This document shows positions 43,121 to 53,895 of a stretch of DNA of 64,000 nt, one piece after another. Within the stretch, counting starts at the first letter, position 1. Each line of letters begins with the position of its first letter. A program made the position numbers and the translations under genes. The notes under the pieces are model-generated. The model ran no database searches and was not told the origin of the DNA. It saw only the letters and a list, made by a program, of their open reading frames with translations. The stretch comes from Streptomyces sp. ALI-76-A (GTDB lineage Bacteria > Actinomycetota > Actinomycetes > Streptomycetales > Streptomycetaceae). The DNA lies in the NCBI RefSeq assembly GCF_030287445.1, contig NZ_JASVWB010000002.1, positions 1,550,001 to 1,614,000 on the forward strand. Direction: 5' to 3'.

Positions 43121-45946
43121 GTGTTCCTCCCCGGCGACCCGGCCCGCACCGGTGCCGTCGCGTTCTGGCGGCCGGACGGCGGCGTTCCGCCCGTCGTCGC
43201 GTCGGGCCGGGCCGGGGACCTGACCGTCGTGCTGCCCGGCGAAGTCGGTGTCGAGCGGGTGAGCGTGCCCGCCGTCCTGCTCCCCGTACGCGCGGCCCTG
43301 CCGGTTCTCACGCGCGCGCGTGCCCTTCCGCACGCCGACCGCGGCACCGCCTTCTGGGGCACGGCGACCGTGCTGGCCCTGCACTTCCTCGCTCGCGGAC
43401 TGCTTCTGCCCGGCCTGTCCGCCGGCGACCACGACGCCTGGCGCACGGGCCCGTTGGGGACGGACGACGTCGAGCGCGTCCGCCGGCTCGCCGCCGCCAT
43501 GCCGCCCGAGGCACACGCCGTGCCCCTGGACGGAGCCGGACCCCTGCGGCTGCCCGACCCCGAACGGCTGCTGCGGGCCTTCCTGGACGCGGTCGCCGAC
43601 ACGCTCCCCCGCTCCCCCGCGGCCCCGCTGGTCACCGGAGGGTCCGCCTACGCGGCAGGGGAACCGCAGCACCTCCCCGAGCAGCGGGCCTGGGCGGCCG
43701 ATGTCGCCGCGGGCCACGACGCGGGCGTACGGCTCTCGCTGCGGGTCGAGGCGTCGGGGCTGGCCACCGAGCCGGACGACGACACCCCGGTGGCGTTCAG
43801 GGCCGTGCTCCAGGTGCACAGCGTGAGCGACCCGGCGCTCGTCGCGGACGCCGCCGAGGTGTGGAAGGGCACCGGTGGCGCGGGAGCGGGCTCCGGTGCC
43901 CCGGGCTCGGGCTTCGGGCCGCGCGCGCGGATGGACGTTCTGCTCGCCCTGCGCCGCGCGGCACGGGCCTGGCCGCCGCTCACGCCGCTGCTCTCGGCGG
44001 CCGTGCCGGACGCCGTCGACCTCGCCGACGAGGAGGTCGCCGAACTCCTCGGTGACGGCGCGCGAACGCTCTCCGGCGCCGGAGTCGAGGTGCACTGGCC
44101 GAAGGAACTGGCCCGCAAGCTGACCGCCCGCGCGGTGGTGGGTCCGCCCGACGACACCCGGGAACCGGACACCGTCTCCTCGGACACGCCGTCGTTCCTG
44201 TCGGCCGACGCGCTGCTCGCCTTCGACTGGTGGTTCGCCCTGGGCGGCCAGCGGCTCACGCGCGAGGAACTGGACCGGCTGGCCGAAGCCAACCGCCCCG
44301 TGGTGCGGCTGCGTGACCAGTGGGTCCTCGTGGACCCTCAGGAGGTGCGCCGGGCCCGGGCCCGGCAGGACCGCAAGGTGACGCCCGTCGAGGCTCTCAG
44401 TGCGGCGCTGACGGGCTCGACGGAGGTGGACGGCCACCGGTTCGACGTGCAGTCCACGGGGTGGCTGGCGGCCCTGCGGGAGCGGCTGACGGACCCGGAG
44501 GCGCAGGAGCCGGTCGGGCAGCCCGCCGCGCTCGACGCCACACTGCGGGACTACCAGCTGCGCGGCCTGAGCTGGCTGGCCCGGATGACGTCGCTGGGGC
44601 TCGGGTGCTGTCTGGCCGACGACATGGGCCTCGGCAAGACGATCACCCTGATCGCGCTGCATCTGCACCGGCAGACCGACCCGGCGACCGCCGGCCCCAC
44701 GCTCGTGGTGTGCCCGACGTCGCTGATGGGCAACTGGCAGCGGGAGATCGAACGGTTCGCGCCCGGCACGCCCGTGCGCCGCTTCCACGGGCCGCGCCGC
44801 GGCCTGGAGTCGCCCGCCGCCGGGGAGTTCGTGCTCACCACGTACGGCACGATGCGCCTGGACGCGGAACGGCTCGGCCGGGTTCCGTGGGGCATGGTGG
44901 TGGCGGACGAGGCCCAGCACGTGAAGAACCCGTACGCGGACACCGCACGCCGGCTGCGCTCGATCGGCGCCCGCGCGCGCGTGGCGCTCACCGGCACCCC
45001 GGTGGAGAACAACCTGTCGGAACTGTGGGCGATCCTCGACTGGACGACCCCGGGCCTGCTGGGCCCGCTCGGCACGTTCCGCACGCGGTACGCGCAGGCC
45101 GTAGAGAGCGGTCAGGACCCGGCCGCCGCGGAGCGGCTCACCCGCCTCGTGCGCCCGTTCCTGCTGCGGCGCCGCAAGTCCGATCCGGGGATCGCTCCGG
45201 AGCTGCCGCCGAAGACTGAGACCGACCGTGCCGTGTCGCTCACCAGGGAACAGGCGGGCCTCTACGAGGCCGTGGTGCGCGAGACGCTCGCGGAGATCTC
45301 CGGGGCGGACAGCATGGCGCGCCGCGGCCTGATCGTGAAGCTGCTGACGGGTCTGAAGCAGATCTGCAACCACCCGGCGCAGTTCCTCAAGGAGGAGCGG
45401 CCGAGGATCGCCGGACGCTCGGGGAAGCTGGAGCTTCTCGACGAACTGCTGGACACCATCCTCTCCGAGGGGGCGGGGGTGCTGGTCTTCACGCAGTACG
45501 TGCGCATGGGGCGCCTCATCGAACAGCACCTGTCGGCTCGTGGGGTGGCCTCGCAGTTCCTGCACGGCGGCACACCGGTCCCCCGGCGCGAGGCGATGGT
45601 GCGGCGCTTCCAGGACGGTGAAGTGCCCGTCTTCCTGCTGTCGTTGAAGGCGGCCGGCACGGGGCTGAACCTCACCCGGGCCGAGCACGTCGTGCACTAC
45701 GACCGCTGGTGGAACCCGGCCGTCGAGGCGCAGGCGACGGACCGGGCGTACCGCATCGGGCAGACCCGGCCCGTGCAGGTGCACCGGCTGATCACGGAGG
45801 GGACCATCGAGGACCGCATCGCCGCCATGCTGACCCGCAAGAGGGAGCTGGCCGACGCCGTGCTGGGCGCGGGAGAGGCGGCGCTCACGGAACTCACGGA
45901 CGCGGAACTGGCCGACCTGGTCGAGCTGCGAGGGGGCGGACGATGA
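43121..45946 (+). CDS. SNF2 family DNA-dependent ATPase/helicase
   Basis: 941 aa from GTG 43121. Two RecA lobes: motif [11 protein letters not shown] (~505), motif [13 protein letters not shown] (~595), LTGTPVEN, and in the second lobe [32 protein letters not shown] (split here by motif) near 865-885. An SNF2_N and helicase C layout, with a long N-terminal accessory region. GTG 43121 has no RBS. The frame stays open upstream to a TAA at 43004, and GAGG sits 8 bases before an ATC at 43010, so the real N-terminus may be longer. It is coupled to the SWIM-domain gene. Confidence 0.93.
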   Translation: MFLPGDPARTGAVAFWRPDGGVPPVVASGRAGDLTVVLPGEVGVERVSVPAVLLPVRAALPVLTRARALPHADRGTAFWGTATVLALHFLARGLLLPGLSAGDHDAWRTGPLGTDDVERVRRLAAAMPPEAHAVPLDGAGPLRLPDPERLLRAFLDAVADTLPRSPAAPLVTGGSAYAAGEPQHLPEQRAWAADVAAGHDAGVRLSLRVEASGLATEPDDDTPVAFRAVLQVHSVSDPALVADAAEVWKGTGGAGAGSGAPGSGFGPRARMDVLLALRRAARAWPPLTPLLSAAVPDAVDLADEEVAELLGDGARTLSGAGVEVHWPKELARKLTARAVVGPPDDTREPDTVSSDTPSFLSADALLAFDWWFALGGQRLTREELDRLAEANRPVVRLRDQWVLVDPQEVRRARARQDRKVTPVEALSAALTGSTEVDGHRFDVQSTGWLAALRERLTDPEAQEPVGQPAALDATLRDYQLRGLSWLARMTSLGLGCCLADDMGLGKTITLIALHLHRQTDPATAGPTLVVCPTSLMGNWQREIERFAPGTPVRRFHGPRRGLESPAAGEFVLTTYGTMRLDAERLGRVPWGMVVADEAQHVKNPYADTARRLRSIGARARVALTGTPVENNLSELWAILDWTTPGLLGPLGTFRTRYAQAVESGQDPAAAERLTRLVRPFLLRRRKSDPGIAPELPPKTETDRAVSLTREQAGLYEAVVRETLAEISGADSMARRGLIVKLLTGLKQICNHPAQFLKEERPRIAGRSGKLELLDELLDTILSEGAGVLVFTQYVRMGRLIEQHLSARGVASQFLHGGTPVPRREAMVRRFQDGEVPVFLLSLKAAGTGLNLTRAEHVVHYDRWWNPAVEAQATDRAYRIGQTRPVQVHRLITEGTIEDRIAAMLTRKRELADAVLGAGEAALTELTDAELADLVELRGGGR

Positions 45947-47226
45947 CCGAGTACGACGACATGGAGCGCACGTTCGCCGCGTTGCCGCCCACGCGCGGGC
46001 GGGGCTTCGCTCAGACGTGGTGGGGGCAGGCCTGGCTGAAGGCACTGGCGGACACGGCGCTGGACTCCGAGCAGGTGAAGACGGGCCGCAGGCTCGCGCG
46101 CGCGGGAGCGGTGGGCGCCGTGTCGGTGCGTCCGGGGCGCATCACGGCCGTCGTCCAGGACCGGGACGGTACGGCCCACCGGTCCGACGTTCTGCTGACT
46201 CAGCTGTCCGGTGAGCAGTGGAACCGCTTCGTCGACATGGCTGGTGAGCGGGCGGGGCACGTGGCGGCCCTGCTGGACCGCGAGATGCCTCCGCACCTGG
46301 TCGAGGACGCGGCGGCGGCGGGGATCGAGCTGCTGCCCGGCATCGGCGACCTGGAGCCCGAGTGCGGCTGCGGCGCCTGGGACCACTGCGGGCACACCGC
46401 GGCGCTCTGCCACCAGGTGGCCCGCTTGCTGGACCAGGACCCCTTCGTGCTGCTGCTGATGCGAGGACGCGCCGAACGCCCCCTGCTGGACGCCCTTCAG
46501 GAGCGCGGCGCCGCGCCCGCCGGGACAGCCGCCGAGGAGAACCTCGAACCCGCCGGAGTGGACGCGGCGGAGGCATACGCGGCCGGGGACATCCTGCCGC
46601 CGCTGCCCGCCCTGCCCGAACTGCCCGCGCAGCCCGGTGTCCCGCCCTCCCTGGACACCGAGGCCCGGCCCGCGGCGGGCATCGATCCGGCGGCGTTGGA
46701 GTTCCTGGCCGCCAGGACCGCCGCGGAAGCACACCGCCTGCTCGCCGACGCGCTCCGGGCAGAACCGCGGCCACGCGCCGGCGAGCAGGAGTCGACGGTG
46801 GCTCAGGACGCGGTCCGCCTCGCGGCGGGCGCACCGGGGAAGGCCGTCGCGGACCGGCTCGCCGACGGATCCGGACGCGACGGCGATCAACTGGCCCTGG
46901 CCGTACGCGCCTGGCGCCACGGAGGTGCGGCGGCCCTGTCCGTGTACGAGGAGGAGTGGTCCGTGGAGGGAGAGACAGCGGCACGCGCGCGTGCCGCCCT
47001 GGACGCGGCCTGGGACGAGGACGAACGGCCGGTCCTGCGGGCGACGGGCAACCGCTGGACGGTCGTCGGCGCGCCGAGCCAGCTGCGCCTCGGACGGGAC
47101 GGCCGCTGGTGGCCCTACCGCGAGGAACGCGGTCGCTGGGTTCCTGCGGGAGGCGCAGCCCAGGACCCCGCGACGGCACTGGCCTCGATGGAGCCGGCGG
47201 AGGAGACCGGGAAAGGGACCCACTGA
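45943..47226 (+). CDS. SWIM zinc-finger domain protein
   Basis: 427 aa, starting in the stop of the SNF2 gene (ATGA). The zinc ligands are [17 protein letters not shown] at ~140-157, a SWIM CxC...CxH arrangement, after a domain with [11 protein letters not shown]. The remaining residues are Ala-rich and helical. SNF2-SWIM pairs are conserved in many actinobacteria. A DNA-bound partner of the SNF2 motor is likely; the process (repair, chromatin remodelling or defence) is not known. Confidence 0.9.
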   Translation: MTEYDDMERTFAALPPTRGRGFAQTWWGQAWLKALADTALDSEQVKTGRRLARAGAVGAVSVRPGRITAVVQDRDGTAHRSDVLLTQLSGEQWNRFVDMAGERAGHVAALLDREMPPHLVEDAAAAGIELLPGIGDLEPECGCGAWDHCGHTAALCHQVARLLDQDPFVLLLMRGRAERPLLDALQERGAAPAGTAAEENLEPAGVDAAEAYAAGDILPPLPALPELPAQPGVPPSLDTEARPAAGIDPAALEFLAARTAAEAHRLLADALRAEPRPRAGEQESTVAQDAVRLAAGAPGKAVADRLADGSGRDGDQLALAVRAWRHGGAAALSVYEEEWSVEGETAARARAALDAAWDEDERPVLRATGNRWTVVGAPSQLRLGRDGRWWPYREERGRWVPAGGAAQDPATALASMEPAEETGKGTH

Positions 47227-47339
47227 GGACCCTCGGAGTCGCGTCCTGGCCTCCTGCACTTCCTGGGACCTTGCCACGTGCTGGAGCCGTGCGGCCTTGT
47301 CGGTGCGCTCCTCGACGAGCAGCCGGTCACCGCCCACGG

Positions 47340-47655
47340 CGACACCGCACCGCGAACATCCTGGGGAGCCGTTGGGCCGACGACACGGCGTCCCCCTCCC
47401 TGGAGCAGCTCGACGACCCTGCGGCCTCGGGTGTCCCGGTGCTCGCCAAGCGGCTGGTGGTGGACCTGGGCGCGGTCGCCGGCGTGCGGCAAGATCGAGG
47501 GCGTCGCGCTCGTGGACCGCCGCACGCTCGCGCTCGTCAACGACAACGACTTCGGGATGACGGACGGCGCCGACGCGTTCGACGCGCAGGGCCGGCTGGT
47601 CGACAGGGGGGTGGAGACGACGGTGACGTACGTGCGGCTGCCGCACGGCGTCTGA
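47340..47655 (+). pseudogene. 3' remnant of an esterase-like phytase domain gene
   Basis: The frame ANILGSRWADDTASPSLEQLDD...LVVDLGAVAGV (47340-47493) changes frame near 47490 to KIEGVALVDRRTLALVNDNDFGM...VETTVTYVRLPHGV, ending at 47655. Together these look like the C-terminal part of secreted phytase-like esterase proteins. The 5' part is missing and there is a one-base shift at the joint. It is almost certainly nonfunctional. Confidence 0.6.
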
Positions 47656-47668
47656 GGCGGGTCGGCGA

Positions 47669-48142
47669 CTACGGGAGCGCGTCGCCGGCCGGCTGGGGGA
47701 TCAGCGATTCGAGCTCGCTCGGGAAGTCGGTCGGCAGCTCACTCGGAAAATCGCTGGGGAAACCGCTGGGCAGCTCACTGGGGAACCCCGACGGCAGCTC
47801 GCTGGGCACCTCGGTCGGCAGGCTGAAGGACGGTCGGGGAGAGCCGCTCGTGCTGCTCTTGGGGGGCGGCTGTTCGTCGGGCGAGTCGTCGCTCCCCGAT
47901 GCCATGAGCACCACCGCGGCGACGGCCACAGCGGCAACGATCAGGGCCAGCAGTGCGTAGAGCGGACTCCGGCGCCTGCGCGGACCGCCGGCCGGGCTCA
48001 GCGGCTGCGTCGGAGGCGAACCGCCGTACGGGGCCGGTCCGTTGCGGCTGTATCCGTCGGGCGGTGGTCCGAAACCGCCGCCCGGGGGCGGGGTGTCGTC
48101 CGGTGGTCCGGGTGGCTGAGGAGGTACCGGCGGCAGGCCCAT
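47669..48142 (-). CDS. Pro-rich single-pass membrane protein with tetrapeptide repeats
   Basis: 157 aa. An N-terminal Pro/Gly-rich cytosolic arm (GLPPVPPQPPGPPDD), one TM helix (~60-82, PLYALLALIVAAVAVAAVVLMA), then an extracytoplasmic tail of repeated four-residue units (PSELPSGFPSELPSGFPSDF and further), encoded by 12-bp repeats at about 47700-47820. ATG 48142 has GAGGGG upstream. Function unknown; it could be a spacer or cell-wall anchor. Confidence 0.75.
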   Translation of the reverse strand: MGLPPVPPQPPGPPDDTPPPGGGFGPPPDGYSRNGPAPYGGSPPTQPLSPAGGPRRRRSPLYALLALIVAAVAVAAVVLMASGSDDSPDEQPPPKSSTSGSPRPSFSLPTEVPSELPSGFPSELPSGFPSDFPSELPTDFPSELESLIPQPAGDALP

Positions 48143-48280
48143 ACCCCTCAGAGTCGCCCCGGACCGGTCGTGCCGCGACCCCCGCGCGGACGTTGGTACG
48201 GGCTCATGCCGTGGACGGCATGATTCCGGAACATTCCGCGCGGAGGCCGGTCACGACCCGTGCCGCACGCGCGCGTGCCG

Positions 48281-49471
<1,191 letters not shown>

Positions 49472-49501
49472 CTATTTCGTCATGGCCGTTTACAAATTAG
49501 T

Positions 49502-49513
49502 ATGCGATCGCAT
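49502..49513. promoter_or_regulatory. perfect 12-bp palindrome between xylA and xylB, candidate XylR operator
   Basis: ATGCGATCGCAT is a perfect palindrome in the 118-bp divergent gap, in an AT-rich stretch (TTTACAAATTAG) that otherwise looks like promoter DNA. It is a reasonable binding site for the ROK repressor encoded at 51079-52287, but this is untested. Confidence 0.5.
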
Positions 49514-49565
49514 CTCTGGGAAGACAGACCCCGCAGAGCCGCGGAAAAACTTGAGGGAGAGCCCG

Positions 49566-51011
49566 ATGTCAGCAGCCGAGGGTCCGCTCGTCGTCGGTGT
49601 GGACACGTCCACACAGTCCACCAAGGCCCTGGTCGTCGACGCGTCGACCGGACGGGTGATGGCGAGCGGGCAGGCCCCGCACACGGTGTCCTCCGGGGCC
49701 GGCCGCGAGAGCGACCCGCGCCAGTGGTGGGACGCCCTGTGCGAGGCCCTGCGCCAGTGCGGGGACGCGGCCCGGGAAGCCGCCGCGGTGTCGGTCGGCG
49801 GCCAGCAGCACGGCCTGGTCACGCTGGACGCCCGGGGTGAGCCGGTGCGCCCGGCACTGCTGTGGAACGACGTGCGTTCCGCGCCGCAGGCCCGGCGCCT
49901 GACCGAGGAGCTGGGCGGCGCGAAGTTCTGGGCCGAACGCACCGGCTCCGTCCCGGCCGCCTCCTTCACGGTGACGAAGTGGGCCTGGCTGGCCGAGCAC
50001 GAACCGGAGGCCGTCCGCGCCACCACGAGCGTGCGCCTGCCCCACGACTACCTCACCGAGCGCCTCACCGGACAGGGCACCACCGACCGGGGCGACGCCT
50101 CCGGTACCGGCTGGTGGGCGTCGGCGACGGAGTCGTACGACACCGGGATCCTCGCCCACGTGGGGCTCGACCCCGCGCTGCTGCCCCGCGTGGTCCGCCC
50201 CGGCGAGGTGGCCGGCACCGTGCGGGACGGCCACGGCCTGCCCTTCGCCAAGGGCACCCTGGTGGCTCCGGGCACCGGAGACAACGCCGCCGCCGCCCTG
50301 GGCCTGGGGCTGCGCCCCGGCACGCCGGTGATGAGTCTCGGCACCTCCGGCACCGTGTACGCCGTGTCGAGGCGCCGCCCCACCGACCCCACCGGCACCG
50401 TGGCGGGCTTCGCCGACGCCCACGGCGACTGGTTGCCACTGGCCTGCACCCTGAACTGCACGCTCGCCGTCGACCGCGTCGCCGCCCTGCTGGGCCTGGA
50501 CCGCGAGGCGGTGGAGCCCACCGCCGACGTGACCCTCCTGCCCTACCTGGACGGCGAACGCACCCCGAACCTGCCGAACGCCTCGGGACTGCTGCACGGC
50601 CTGCGGCACGACACGACGGGCGGACAGCTCCTCCAGGCCGCGTACGACGGCGCCGTCCACGCGTTGCTCGGCGCGCTCGACCTGGTCCTCGACGAGGACG
50701 CGGACCGCACCACGCCGCTGCTGCTGATCGGCGGCGGCGCCCGGGGCAGGGCCTGGCAGGAGACCGTACGGCGGCTGTCCGGGCGCCCCGTCCAGGTGCC
50801 CGAGGCGAAGGAACTGGTCGCGCTCGGCGCGGCGGCCCAGGCGGCCGGTCTGCTGACCGGAGAGGACCCGGGCGCGGTCGCCCGGCGCTGGAACACGGCC
50901 GCCGGGCCGGTGCTCGACGCCGTGGAACGGGACGACGCGGCGCTGGCCAGGATCTCCGGGGTACTCTCCGACGCGGCCCCACTGCTGGAGCGGGGGACGG
51001 ACCCGAGTTGA
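49566..51011 (+). CDS. xylB: xylulokinase
   Basis: 481 aa FGGY-type sugar kinase: VVGVDTSTQSTKALVVD (phosphate 1), GGQQHGLV, LLWNDVRS, TGDNAAAALGLGL, and the adenosine-binding GGGARGRAW. It phosphorylates D-xylulose to xylulose 5-phosphate, feeding the pentose phosphate pathway. ATG 49566 follows GAGGGAGA. It is divergent from xylA and 67 bp before the ROK regulator. Confidence 0.96.
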   Translation: MSAAEGPLVVGVDTSTQSTKALVVDASTGRVMASGQAPHTVSSGAGRESDPRQWWDALCEALRQCGDAAREAAAVSVGGQQHGLVTLDARGEPVRPALLWNDVRSAPQARRLTEELGGAKFWAERTGSVPAASFTVTKWAWLAEHEPEAVRATTSVRLPHDYLTERLTGQGTTDRGDASGTGWWASATESYDTGILAHVGLDPALLPRVVRPGEVAGTVRDGHGLPFAKGTLVAPGTGDNAAAALGLGLRPGTPVMSLGTSGTVYAVSRRRPTDPTGTVAGFADAHGDWLPLACTLNCTLAVDRVAALLGLDREAVEPTADVTLLPYLDGERTPNLPNASGLLHGLRHDTTGGQLLQAAYDGAVHALLGALDLVLDEDADRTTPLLLIGGGARGRAWQETVRRLSGRPVQVPEAKELVALGAAAQAAGLLTGEDPGAVARRWNTAAGPVLDAVERDDAALARISGVLSDAAPLLERGTDPS

Positions 51012-51078
51012 CGGAACCCTGGTGACCCACGGCCGTCGACCGGCCGCCGTTCACGACCGACGGAGGACGGACGGAGGC

Positions 51079-52287
51079 ATGACCGCACCGCTGCACGAGA
51101 CCCACCCGGCCGGCCCCGGGCGCACGCTGCCCGACACCCAGCAGGGCATGCGGCGCCGCAACCTCGCCCGGGTCATGCACGCCGTCAGTGCCGAGGGACC
51201 CCTCTCCCGCGCCGCCGTCGCCTCACGCATCGGTCTCACCCGGGCGGCGGTGTCGACCCTCGTCGACGAGCTGATCCGCTCGGGGCTGCTGGAAGAGCTC
51301 GGCCCGGAACGGCCCGGCCGGGTGGGCAGGCCGGGGTCGGCGCTCGCGGTGAGCGGGCGCGGTCCTGCCGGGATCGGCGCCGAGATCGGCGTGGACCACC
51401 TCGCGGTGTGCGCGGTCGACCTGCGCGGCAAGGTGCGGTCCAGGGCCGTGCGCTACGGCGCGAACCGGGGCCGCTCGGCCGAACCGGTGGTCAGGGAACT
51501 CACCGCTCTGGTGCGTGGGGTCGTCGCGGAGGCGGGGAGCGAGGGCCTGTGGCCGGCGGGGCTGGCCGTGGCGGTGCCCGGACTGGTGGCGCGCGACGGC
51601 CGGACCGTCGTACGCGCCCCGAACCTCGACTGGCACAACACGGACCTCGGTGCCCTGCTGCCCCCCGAGTTCGCGCCGGCCGTCGGCAACGAGGCCAACT
51701 TCGGCGCGCTCGCCGAGCTGTGGCTCGGTGCCGGTACCCCGCGCGACTTCCTGCACGTGTCGGCGGAGATCGGCATCGGCGCGGCCGTCGTCGTGGACGG
51801 GCGGCTGCTGCGCGGAACGCGGGGTTTCGCGGGCGAGCTGGGGCATGTGCCGGTCCACCCGGACGGACCGGACTGCCCCTGCGGCGGACGCGGTTGCCTG
51901 GAGCAGTACGCCGGTGAGGAGGCGGTGCTGCGGGCAGCCGGTCTGGACCTGGGCGAGGACCGCGTCGGGCTGCTCGCCCAGCGGGCCACGGACGGCGACG
52001 AGAACGTACGGCTCGCCCTGAGCGCCGCCGGAGAGGCGCTCGGGATCGCGCTGACCGGGGCGGTGAATCTGCTGGACCCCGAGGCCGTCGTGCTCGGCGG
52101 CGCGCTCGCGGGCCTCGCGCCCTGGCTCCTGCCGTCCCTGCGCGACGAACTGGCCCGGCGCACAGCGGGACCGTCCTGTCCGGTTTCCGTGTCCCGGCTG
52201 GGTCCCGAGGGCCCGCTGCTGGGGGCTGCGCACTCGGTGGTGCGGGCGGTGCTGGACGATCCGGCGGGCGTGGCCGAACCGGTCTGA
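51079..52287 (+). CDS. ROK family xylose-type repressor
   Basis: 402 aa. N-terminal winged helix (RRRNLARVMHAVSAEGPLSRAAVASRIGLTRAAVSTLVDELIRSGLLEE) and a ROK sugar-binding domain with GELGHVPVHPDGPDCPCGGRGCLEQYAG (zinc Cys set and ROK signature). Its place after xylB and the divergent xylA suggests it is the xylose-responsive repressor, XylR-like. ATG 51079 has nearby GGAGG stretches. Confidence 0.93.
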   Translation: MTAPLHETHPAGPGRTLPDTQQGMRRRNLARVMHAVSAEGPLSRAAVASRIGLTRAAVSTLVDELIRSGLLEELGPERPGRVGRPGSALAVSGRGPAGIGAEIGVDHLAVCAVDLRGKVRSRAVRYGANRGRSAEPVVRELTALVRGVVAEAGSEGLWPAGLAVAVPGLVARDGRTVVRAPNLDWHNTDLGALLPPEFAPAVGNEANFGALAELWLGAGTPRDFLHVSAEIGIGAAVVVDGRLLRGTRGFAGELGHVPVHPDGPDCPCGGRGCLEQYAGEEAVLRAAGLDLGEDRVGLLAQRATDGDENVRLALSAAGEALGIALTGAVNLLDPEAVVLGGALAGLAPWLLPSLRDELARRTAGPSCPVSVSRLGPEGPLLGAAHSVVRAVLDDPAGVAEPV

Positions 52288-52288
52288 C

Positions 52289-52480
52289 GCGGATGAGCTC
52301 GCTCGTGGACGGGTGGGGTGAGCTTCTCGTGGACGGGTGGGGTGAGCTCGCATGTGGCCGGGCGAGGTTGTCCGCCCGTGGCCGGGGAGGGCGAGTCCGC
52401 CCGTGGACGGAAGGAGATCACCTGCGGCCGGGATGAGATCACCTGCGGTTGCCGGGCGAGATCGCTCGCCGTGCCCTGAC
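52289..52480. repeat. degenerate ~24-bp tandem repeats after the ROK gene
   Basis: About eight loosely matching units, each starting with GAGCT, GAGTC or GAGATC and containing CGTGGACGGG or close variants. They begin right after the ROK repressor stop. No gene is seen between here and 52788. Confidence 0.55.
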
Positions 52481-52787
52481 GACTCCCCTCACCGCCGCTG
52501 GGCGCCCTGCCCCGGCGTTCCCCAGGCTGTTTTCACCTGTCCGAGTGAGCGAGTTCTCCCCAACCCTTCCGCTGTCCACGGAAACACTCGGCGTCCTCCG
52601 GCCCGACCGGCTTGAGCCGTACCGTGATCACGCGAGGCGCTGCCGTCGTGCGACGGGCGGGGCCGGCTTGGGGCGGCCCGGGGCCCGGGGCCCGGGCCGG
52701 CCGCATCGCCCGGCCCCGCCTCGCCGAACCGCCGTCCAGCCAACCGCCGTCCGCTGGCTCTCCCTTCGCAGATCGGAGCTGTGCACG

Positions 52788-53110
52788 ATGAACGACCCCA
52801 GGCTCCTGACCGTTCGTCCCGAACCCGGCGGTACCCCCGAGTCGGACAGGCACATCACCTCGACGGGTTCGGCGCGCCCATTGAAGGACGCGTTCCGGAT
52901 ATCCCGGTCGGCCTGGTCCACTGGCTGGTGCGTGACCACGGGTTCAGTGAGCTGGACGCGTACCAGTTCGCAACCCGGAGCGTGGAGGCCCCGTTGGCCC
53001 ATGTGTGCGACACCGCCACCCGGGCGCCGGCCAAGATCCGCAAGGAGTGGCTGCCCGAACGCGAGACGCACCGAGGCGGGCACGCCCGGCCGCGGGAGAC
53101 CGCTCCAGCC
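52788..53110 (+). pseudogene. decayed gene, possibly acetamidase/formamidase-like
   Basis: ATG 52788 opens MNDPRLLTVRPEPGGTPES... in one frame. From about 52890 the sensible protein continues in another frame (VGLVHWLVRDHGFSELDAYQF, then VCDT, KIRKEWLPERET). The shift and the short total length indicate an internal deletion plus a frameshift. The C-terminal pattern weakly recalls acetamidase/formamidase-like enzymes, but identity is uncertain. Confidence 0.45.
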
Positions 53111-53170
53111 GCCCTACGGGGTTCAACACCGCCCACCCGAAAGCACTGCTTCCTTGAAAGGCACTCCCCC

Positions 53171-53824
53171 ATGGAACACGTGAAGCCACTCCCCAGCAGG
53201 CGGCGGCTGCTGGGGGGCGCCGCCCTCGCCGCCGTCCCGTTCGCGCTGGTGCCGGACGCGCCCGCCCGAGCACAGTCCCGGACCGGCGAGGACCCCGCGG
53301 CGGCCCGAACCGGTGACCACCCTTCGGCGGCGCGAGCCGTCGACTACCCCGCGGCCGAGTGGCAGCCGGCGACCACGTCCAACTACACGACGTCCAGCCG
53401 TCCCAGCGCCTATCCCCTCACCCACGTGGTCATCCACGTCACCCAGGAGACGTACGCCGACACGCTGGCGATCTTCCGGAACCCGCAGAAGAAGGTGTCC
53501 GCGCACTACGTCGTACGGTCCGCGGACGGGCATGTGGCGCAGTGTGTCCGTGAGGCCGACATCGCCTGGCACGCGGGAAACTGGGACTACAACACCCGCA
53601 GCATCGGCATCGAACACGAGGGCTGGGTGGACCGCCCCGCCTACTTCACCGACGCGCTGTACGAGCAGTCGGCGAGGCTGACAGCCGCGATCTGCGCCAA
53701 GTACCGCATCCCCAGAGACCGGGCGCACATCATCGGGCACAACGAGGTGCCGGGCGCGGACCACACCGATCCGGGCCCGAACTGGGACTGGACACGCTTC
53801 ATGAGGCTCGTCGACATCGCCTGA
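53171..53824 (+). CDS. secreted N-acetylmuramoyl-L-alanine amidase (Amidase_2)
   Basis: 217 aa with a Tat-type signal (PSRRRLLGGAALAAVPFAL...ARAQ). The amidase_2 zinc ligands are visible: VVIHVTQE (first His), GIEHEGW region, and HTDPGPNWDW (last His and Asp). It cuts the muramyl-peptide bond of peptidoglycan. ATG 53171 is preceded by GAAAGG at some distance. It may be a wall-remodelling or lytic enzyme. Confidence 0.9.
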   Translation: MEHVKPLPSRRRLLGGAALAAVPFALVPDAPARAQSRTGEDPAAARTGDHPSAARAVDYPAAEWQPATTSNYTTSSRPSAYPLTHVVIHVTQETYADTLAIFRNPQKKVSAHYVVRSADGHVAQCVREADIAWHAGNWDYNTRSIGIEHEGWVDRPAYFTDALYEQSARLTAAICAKYRIPRDRAHIIGHNEVPGADHTDPGPNWDWTRFMRLVDIA

Positions 53825-53895
53825 CCGGACGGACAGGCCCGGCGTTCGGGTGACCACCGTCGAAACGGTTGTCCGCGCGCGTACCCGGAGTGACG

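Noticed and set aside
43121..47226. Complete anti-phage defence system built on SNF2
   Set aside because: No methyltransferase, nuclease or other known defence component is adjacent, so it is reported only as an SNF2-SWIM pair of unknown role.
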